From: Paragonimus skrjabini miyazakii
Taxonomy: Eukaryota; Platyhelminthes; Trematoda; Plagiorchiida; Troglotrematidae
DNA length: 64,000 bases
NCBI GenBank assembly: GCA_014338405.1
Contig: JTDE01001072.1
Span: 74,791-138,790, forward strand
Direction: 5' to 3'
Shown: piece after piece, positions 58,001 through 64,000 of the stretch
How the letters are laid out: every line of letters starts with the position of its first letter
Position numbering within the stretch: position 1 is the stretch's first letter
Notes under the pieces: generated by a model
What the model was told of the DNA's origin: nothing
Seen by the model: the letters and a program-made list of their open reading frames with translations, nothing else
Database searches by the model: none
Position numbers and translations under genes: made by a program

Positions 58001-59347
58001 AGCTTGCCCTTTTGTTCCTGAACGTTGCCTGTGGGTAACATACTGCTTGTGAGTAGTATATTACTCACAACGAAACTGCCTGTCATACAACATTAGTAAA
58101 GGTGATACGTAATTGTGGTCATAATCCTAATTACCCTGGCTTTTTTATCGCTTACTTGATCTTATTCTGTCGCCTTGACGTGGCAGCTTCTGATCGGACA
58201 CAAAAGCCGTTGTACCTGAAAGAACGAAATTATCCAATACATGTATTCGGTCCTGTAGATAGAGGGATACATCCTGGAACAGAATTGTACATCAATTCGT
58301 TTTTACCAGCTGGTCGGCAGGTTGAGTACACAGTGAGACATGTGACTATCACGTAAGCCAGAAGTACAGATATATATATAAAGCCGTTGTAATAAAAGCC
58401 TTATGGTTCACCCTTACGAAAAACGGATCTCTTGTAAACTCTGACTGTACAAGGCAGTTTATTCAGGCACATTTTTACTGTGCTCCAAGTGTAGAAACAC
58501 TCCACCTGAATACTAAACCCGAAGTAGGTTTTTGTTTCTTTCCTATAAAGAAGAATATCATCAATATAAATCTAGCGGCTACATCGTAGTTTGATCATGC
58601 GATGGTTAAGTGTGCACGCGTTTTAAACGGCACTACGAGTAAACAATTTATAATACTTCATGAGTTGATATTTACGTAAAATAGAGAAAACATGAAGTGA
58701 ATGATTTTATGTTTTTTAGCGGTTCGTGCAATTTGTTGCGTGAATAAGCAAGTAAATCTTCTAGCAGGCAATGCTGACTTCCTATAACCTGTTTCTTTCT
58801 AGCGAGAACTAAAACAATGCAACTTACAAACCCTTACTACCAGATTTATACGCTTAAGTTCCTACGAACTGACACTGTAAATTTGGATGCTGATAAAAAC
58901 GTTTGTATTCCAAATTCCAGGCGAACAACCGAACAAACATTCAGTCAGACCTCCGAAAATATTCTCAATATACAGAAACCTTATTACACTTTCTCACGCA
59001 GGTGGGTTGTTCCTTAAGATAAAACGAAATTTTCAGTTACGAGCGTTTTATCATACAGTAGAAGCGCGCCTCGTGTATGACTTCGGTAAAACAGAGGTAA
59101 TTTTGCGGATTGAATAGTTTAACGTGCAATCAAAACCAGCAACATTGCACAGATTAAATTCGAATTGCGTAACAAGGCATGTTGCTGTGTTGAGGCAGTT
59201 TTAATTTTTCGTTTGTTTAAGTCTTGTACATGGGGCTTACTGGGTCTTTGGCTCATGCTTGTTTCTTGTTGTTTCCTTTCACTAGACTGTTATTGGAAAC
59301 ATTACTTCGGAAGAACGCTGTCCCTTGGTGTCTCCACGCCGCCTTGA
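55070..59347 (+). CDS. Candidate multi-exon membrane-protein gene (partial, 3' end)
   Basis: Six exons that join in phase: 55070-55248, 58187-58352, 58807-58876, 58921-59001, 59037-59096 and 59222-59347. The first has a strong acceptor (TTTTTCTCTCTCAAG) and donor (ACGG/GTGAGT), and reads CYHNISGHQLLKFALIHW then MPLPAGYEMTVFFCCNKWPP. Exon 2 contains KERNYPIHVFGPVDRGIHPG and SFLPAGRQVEYTVRHVTI. Exons 3-5 are separated by introns of 44 and 35 nt. The last exon encodes a hydrophobic segment WGLLGLWLMLVSCCFLSL, a short tail and TGA. Sequons (NIS, NRT) before the segment suggest a type I membrane protein. Weak point: exon 3 uses the second of two nearby AGs. The start lies upstream; the family is not recognised. 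Intron 1 (2.9 kb) holds an RTE copy. Confidence 0.48.
55999..56172 (+). repeat. Dispersed repeat R2, copy 2
   Basis: Matches 32.90-33.06 kb best over ATAAACCAGGTTTTCATTAG and CCAACGATAACCAGTATC. It lies in intron 1 of the candidate gene, just before the RTE 3' tail. Confidence 0.55.
56211..57360 (-). pseudogene. RTE-like LINE, second copy, 5'-truncated
   Basis: Reverse-strand RTE 3' half. Frame 57005-57328 covers the region after the catalytic box (QAAQATLNAVSRSTKYFGMR, VDRFVYLGSCISGGGGG, EIEARISKARAVLTNLRHLW). A TAG and a shift follow, then frame 56459-56959 holds the C-terminal domain (VVLLYGNETWPLRVEDLNCL, FEHRCVRSIARNGWPKRVSN, LHRLRWLGHVLRMPANRLPH). The 3' UTR parallels that of the copy at 40.76 kb and ends in an (ATG)n-type tail at 56211-56230. 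RT catalytic half and endonuclease are missing. Better preserved than the first copy. Inserted in an intron of the forward candidate gene, antisense to it. Confidence 0.88.
57777..58090 (+). repeat. Dispersed repeat R1, copy 2
   Basis: Aligns with 32.285-32.595 kb along its whole length in the same orientation. The hairpin near the right end (58031-58047 with 58052-58068) keeps pairing through G-T wobbles at two of three changed positions. It ends about 95 bp before exon 2 of the candidate gene. Confidence 0.72.
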
Positions 59348-59932
59348 AATTAATTCACCAGTGTAATAGACGGTCATGGTAGAAACCGCCAGTTTGTGTA
59401 GAATTGGTTACTGATATTTTCACTAGTGTGTACATCTCACGTTTGAGTGTTAATATTTCTCGTTAGACAAATTTATTTAAGGCTTTCTTTATATAAAGTG
59501 AATTATCAACACCAATACAATTAAAAGTTACTAAAATGAGATTATTTTCCAGTTTGCATAAATTTGCTTCTTGCTGTTGCCATACTGTCAGTGCCGTCTA
59601 ACAAAAATCTAATTTGCAAAACAAAATGAGCAAGCGTTCGGTTTTTAAGATGTCAGAATGACATATACTTCTTTGGCAACAGACCTTGGCTATCTGTTAA
59701 ATGATAGTGTCTGTCCGCTTAATGTATCGATCTTTCTGTTGACATAAATATCCATTGCCTGTTGTACATTAGCATAACGGTGAACAAAACAGTTTAGCTA
59801 CTGTTGAGCATTATTGAACTTATGGTTTTGTCTGACGGCATCACTTCTTGAACTTCAAACACGTAAAATATAGAACCGGTGATAAGATTCCCTTCTCGTA
59901 TTCAGCTTTAAAACGGATATTAAGCGATCTAT
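59348..59932. other. Probable 3' UTR and intergenic
   Basis: Follows the stop of the forward candidate gene. A possible polyadenylation signal ATTAAA lies at 59520-59525; no AATAAA seen nearer. Otherwise nothing. Confidence 0.3.
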
Positions 59933-60210
59933 TTATCTATAAGTAACCCAACAACAATAAAATTCCGCCCTGACGTAACAAACGTACATGACATGAAACT
60001 TATCGTAACTGATACACAATGATGCAAAAAGAAGGTTGGGACGCAAAATATGCCTTTCAGTTGATACAGCGGTTGTCAAGTTAATCGCAGAATTTGTGTT
60101 GCGAATCCTGGTTGGGATGCGTTCACTTGCGTTTACGGCAAGCTGATTACTTGGTGCAGCATACAAATCGGTCTGGTATCCAGGTAGTCCGGTTTCTCCG
60201 ATCACCATAG
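59933..60210 (-). CDS. Candidate exon (reverse), glycosylated-type segment
   Basis: Opens after an acceptor (ATTTAACAATATACAG) and continues to a TAG at 59933. Pieces: MVIGETGLPGYQTDLYAAPS, NQLAVNASERIPTRIRNTNS, AINLTTAVSTERHILRPNLL, with two sequons (NAS, NLT). Alternative donors inside (GCC/GTAAAC; TTT/GTATGC in another phase) make the true end uncertain. It may follow the exon at 60389-60637 across a 178-nt intron, in the second phase only. Confidence 0.3.
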
Positions 60211-60388
60211 CTGTATATTGTTAAATGTTCGACGGTGCTTTTCTGGCAAAGTACCCTTTTTTATACACTACCCATAGTGATGAGGCAGAAAAGTTGAATT
60301 TACCAGGCTTTATAGATAAGGATTAGTTTGTGATTAGCGTTCAAGGCGAAGGTAAAGTTTATGTTTTGATAAGAACGATTGAGGTCAC

Positions 60389-60637
60389 CAAGACTGTGTT
60401 ACATTTGCTACTAATATTTCGTGTCCAAGTGTTACTTGCAGGGCTATTGTTTGCAGATCGAATGATAGAGCCCCCAGTTTTGCAGTATGATGATTAGTTA
60501 ATCTGCGAGTGTTCATCGCAGTAAAATACATGTCAGTGGTGACAATGGTACACACGAGCTGATCGTCAGTTGATTGTGATGGATCATGCATTAATTTTGC
60601 ATGTTCGGTTAGATTTTTCAAACTTGTTGAAATGGCC
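60389..60637 (-). CDS. Candidate internal exon (reverse), 82 codons
   Basis: A 249-nt segment between an acceptor (AATCAATCCATCGTCAG) and a donor (CTTG/GTGACC); phase 2 in and out. Pieces: AISTSLKNLTEHAKLMHDPS, QSTDDQLVCTIVTTDMYFTA, KLGALSFDLQTIALQVTLGH, EILVANVTQSW. Balanced composition and a long single open frame favour a real exon. Sequons NLT and NVT are present. No family recognised. Confidence 0.37.
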
Positions 60638-63562
60638 CTGACGATGGATTGATTACAATGGGCTTAGTGAAAGTTACAAACCAGAAACATTGTACATAGT
60701 TAATGTGCAGCCAGTTTCTTCAGGTTGTACATATACATATATAAAACCAACTATTGGAAATTTATTGGAAATCTTGTATTCAGACTTTGTAACAGGTCAA
60801 ATTTGTTAGAGTCATTAATTGTTGCATGTGTTCACCACGACCCAGAAATTAATGTCTAACCAGGCGGTAGTGAGTTGAATACGTCGAGTACTATTCTAAT
60901 GAGTTCGCAGTAAATGGCCGAATGATCATGCTTGAATGATCGATTCCAGAGAATTTTGAGTAATACTCAGTTTGTTTGACTGTTGTGTTTACAAAGGTGC
61001 TTGACCGTGGAAGTTGTTTACTGCACAAAATCTTATACAGTTTAGGTGAAAACAGAACAATGAACGCATATACTCATTGGTATAATTGATGTTTATCCAA
61101 ACCCGTTGGTTAGCAGTTTGTCGTCATTCAGTTTAGTCATATGCCTCACATAACGCACACACACGATTACAACATTTGCCTCTGTTGCCGTGTCTTCCCT
61201 ACGATGAAACCTGCCTTGTGTTCACGAACGCACATAAGACTACTCATAAAGGAAAGTGCATTTTATACTAGATGGTCACATTGGAAGGTCATTATTGTAT
61301 CGCCTAACACATTTTGCACTTGAGAAATCGGGTTGCATTGCTGACTAATTCTAACAAGATCTTATCCTCATCCACATCTTTTCAATCAGAAGATGCTGAA
61401 CGAGTAAATTATACGGATGGAAATGCTGCTGTCACATATGGTTAACGTTCACTCAACTAAAACATATCATTGGATTTCTCTAACCTCTGATTTGCACAGT
61501 GACGGCTATATAAAAATACCTAAGAAATACAAATGATAAACATTAACTTGTTTTCACTTTGAAGTAATTCTAACAGGTAAACTATCTTCGGATTAGACTC
61601 TAAGGAGACGTGCTGTGACATTGAAATAAAGCTGTAGTTAAAACTGATGGATAAAACTTATTGTACGTTAAGTCTGTCCCCGGTTTATTCTAAAAGAACT
61701 AACGTGTAACGGGACGATATCAGAAAACTTAATTTTTTCTAATCTGGGCGTGTTTAAAAAAACCAAATAAGGTAATACGCTATATTTAGGCTCCTCTCGG
61801 ATCGATGAGATATACCACAAACGCTAGCTATAAGTACCTGTATATTTCGGATGAGTAAACAGTCTGCGCCAAAACACCCGAAGAAATGCATAGTTGTCGC
61901 AATTTTCTTAATTACTGGTAAACTTCTTCATCCCCAGTGGTTTGTATAGTACGAAACCGTAATGGTTGGATGACTCAATTTTATATTAAGTGTTGAAAAA
62001 CCTTCTGGACTTTGAATAACAACGTCTACTCAACACCACTGGGTCAGGATCAGTAAACAACAAACTCTATGTAACCTGATAGTTGAAGTCAATCAACTCT
62101 TTTCAGGGAAAAAAATCAAAATCACCGTTAACCATCAGACTTTATATTTTTTGCACTTATCTCTGTTTACGATAACGTTCCGTAAAATATTGCTTATTGG
62201 TTTATTACTCCATTTATGTTGCCGGATATAACGCATATGGTTTTCAACAATTTATAGAATTTGTCTACCCCGCCATTTTATTAAAAAATTGTTTAAACTA
62301 CTAAATGCGGACTGTTTGGTTTATGTTTTTATTCCATATTTTTGTAGGAATGGTCACAATCCAGCTCTGTTACAAACATTAGTCACAGTGTAGTTTACTT
62401 TTCACGATTCCATCAGAACGATTGTGTCCCGCTAAAACATGAAAATATTAACACGGCAAATCCAAGGACGTACTTCTTCAAAGAGAAGGTGGTAAACTCA
62501 AAATCTCGGAAATTCAGGGTTATTCTATTAACTGACAATACATGTGTGATTGACATTATAGCAAGGTACAACCGTATGGGAATCATTCGGCTGGAGATAA
62601 AAAATAGCGTTCAGAAATTACAGCGATAACTATAACCCTTCCTGTAAATAATGTATAAGATGTTTTTTGTAAAACACAACTGACGTGTTTTCTTATTAAA
62701 CAGTAAGCCGCAATAATTCTTTCTAATATAAATGCCAGTTGTGGCAAACAAAGGAATTAGGCCTATCAAACGCATCTTGTCTTGACTAGATGAAGAAAAA
62801 ACAAGACATACAAAAACTTTGGCAATTTTTATCAAAACTCAAAAACGTTTGATAGTGAAACGTACCTATGTGTTTCGATATTGACTACATGGCTAATGAG
62901 GTGAATTTTGTGTATAGACAACAGATTGTTTCTAAGATTGTTGTGATTAAATTTGTTGTTTGAAGTGGAATGATTTAGATGATTGTAAACACAAAATGTA
63001 ACTCTCGCACAGGGTTCGAGAAGTCATGAGTTAGGTCAATCCTATGCGATGGCATCCTCTGTGTAGTTATTACGTGAATCTTCATGAAGTTATTTAGTCC
63101 TGCGTTGTGTAAATCTGCGTTTGAATTTCTATTTCATATTTTTCACTCCACTAACTACGGAGGTGGAATGAGTAATAAAAAGGCCATAAGTATGATGTTG
63201 TGTAATGTCATTTTAACCATAGTCGCAGATATGAATCCTAAACAACTGTGAAGTGGATCAGCTAGAACGTTTGTTTACATAAGAAAGGTGTGTTGTTGTT
63301 ATTGCTGCGAGATTTGTTAAATGCTAAACTACGTTTTACGACGAGATTAAGATCTATTACTTCTAAAATGTTAGATAGTCAAAACTACCATGGGTTTAAC
63401 CCTTGATGGGCAAGGTACAAGAGTGTGATGTAACGTACACAATCAAAATAATAGAAGGCGGTTTTTAACGTCGGGTACTTCACTTTACGATAACAGAAAG
63501 TGGTACATAGTTTAGTCCAAGTTATGTGCGAAAACCAAGTATTTTACGAAATGTTTTTTTAC
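60638..63562. other. No feature seen
   Basis: AT-rich. Short frames at 61141-61323 (+) and 62611-62835 (-) have no motif or splice support. Confidence 0.45.
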
Positions 63563-63783
63563 CTCAGTAGAATGATTCTCCTGAATGTTGAAAATGTTTT
63601 CGACGTCAACCAAGTTGCTAGAGGTGAACTCCAGAAGACTGTGCTTTCCCTCTCATTTCGGTATATATAAGATTGAATATAATCCGCTTGCCTGAAGTCT
63701 GGTAGACAGAACATAAAGGTCTGCTTTGCACAGGAATTTCCGTTGCCTACGTTGGTGTACTGCAAAGCTATGCAGATGTTATT
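63563..63783 (-). CDS. Candidate internal exon (reverse)
   Basis: Between a possible acceptor (AACGTATGCAG) and a donor (CTGAG/GTAAAA). One frame is open throughout: IALQYTNVGNGNSCAKQTFM, FCLPDFRQADYIQSYIYRNE, RESTVFWSSPLATWLTSKTF. A second frame is open over the last 85 nt and reads LLEFTSSNLVDVENIFNIQE, also protein-like, so the exon could be shorter. No family recognised. Confidence 0.28.
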
Positions 63784-64000
63784 CTGCATACGTTTGTTTT
63801 ATTGTGAATTGTGAAGGAATTTGCGAAAGCAGATAGAGAAAACATTCGGAATCCAATTCCTGTAATTCAGATTTCCTTACAGATTCGATGTTTTCTTGAC
63901 TTATGACATTCTGTATTAATTCAAATGACCTCCAGTTGACCACATCAGTGCATAAAGGGTTAATCTAGTGAGAGAAAAGCCTTCACTTTGGGGTGCTAGT
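63784..64000. other. No feature seen
   Basis: AT-rich end of the window. Confidence 0.5.

Noticed and set aside
57685..58086. 133-codon reverse open frame as a gene
   Set aside because: It overlaps repeat R1, which recurs at 32.3 kb, and has no domain; treated as repeat sequence.
1..64000. CRISPR arrays, rRNA, bacterial promoters or operons
   Set aside because: None seen; all evidence points to a eukaryotic flatworm genome.

Overview
This window is eukaryotic and very probably from a parasitic flatworm, most likely a digenean trematode related to schistosomes. The evidence is the repeat community: Ty3/Gypsy elements with a CHCC-type Gag zinc knuckle (CsRn1-like), a tRNA-headed SINE carrying a hammerhead ribozyme (Smalpha-like), RTE and CR1-like LINEs, and Penelope-like elements. 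Candidate host exons are separated by introns of only 35-44 nt. The composition is AT-rich with sparse coding. No bacterial-type operon, rRNA or CRISPR was seen. The species is inferred, not shown.

Layout. 1-14 kb is a retroelement graveyard: a reverse-strand Gypsy copy (gag, protease, RT, RNase H); a CR1-like LINE 3' end; two forward Gypsy copies fused head-to-tail (5.28-10.32 kb); an LTR remnant; a second LINE of the same subfamily; a reverse-strand gag fragment with an LTR; and a fourth Gypsy integrase piece. 14-31 kb is mostly unique, AT-rich sequence with SINE copies at 16.2 and 21.1-21.7 kb and a few candidate exons. 31-36 kb holds a small LINE RT fragment, two dispersed repeats (R1, R2) and a decayed SINE. 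40.7-45.7 kb is a reverse-strand RTE LINE split by a young Penelope element that is flanked by identical 98-bp inverted repeats and contains a 364-bp run of Ns. 49-52.6 kb holds a second Penelope element and hammerhead SINE copies; one of these has a complete ribozyme core just upstream of the Penelope coding region. 53-60.6 kb has the best host-gene evidence: a forward multi-exon gene (55.07-59.35 kb) whose exons join in consistent phase and end in a membrane segment, and reverse-strand candidate exons. A second RTE copy and repeats R1 and R2 lie in its first intron.

How the parts relate. Penelope and RTE elements supply reverse transcriptase. The SINE copies are non-autonomous and must borrow such machinery. 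The hammerhead could cut their transcripts into monomers. The Gypsy and most LINE copies are dead (stops, frameshifts, lost catalytic residues). Host-exon calls rest only on open frames and splice-site appearance, so they are given at low to moderate confidence.
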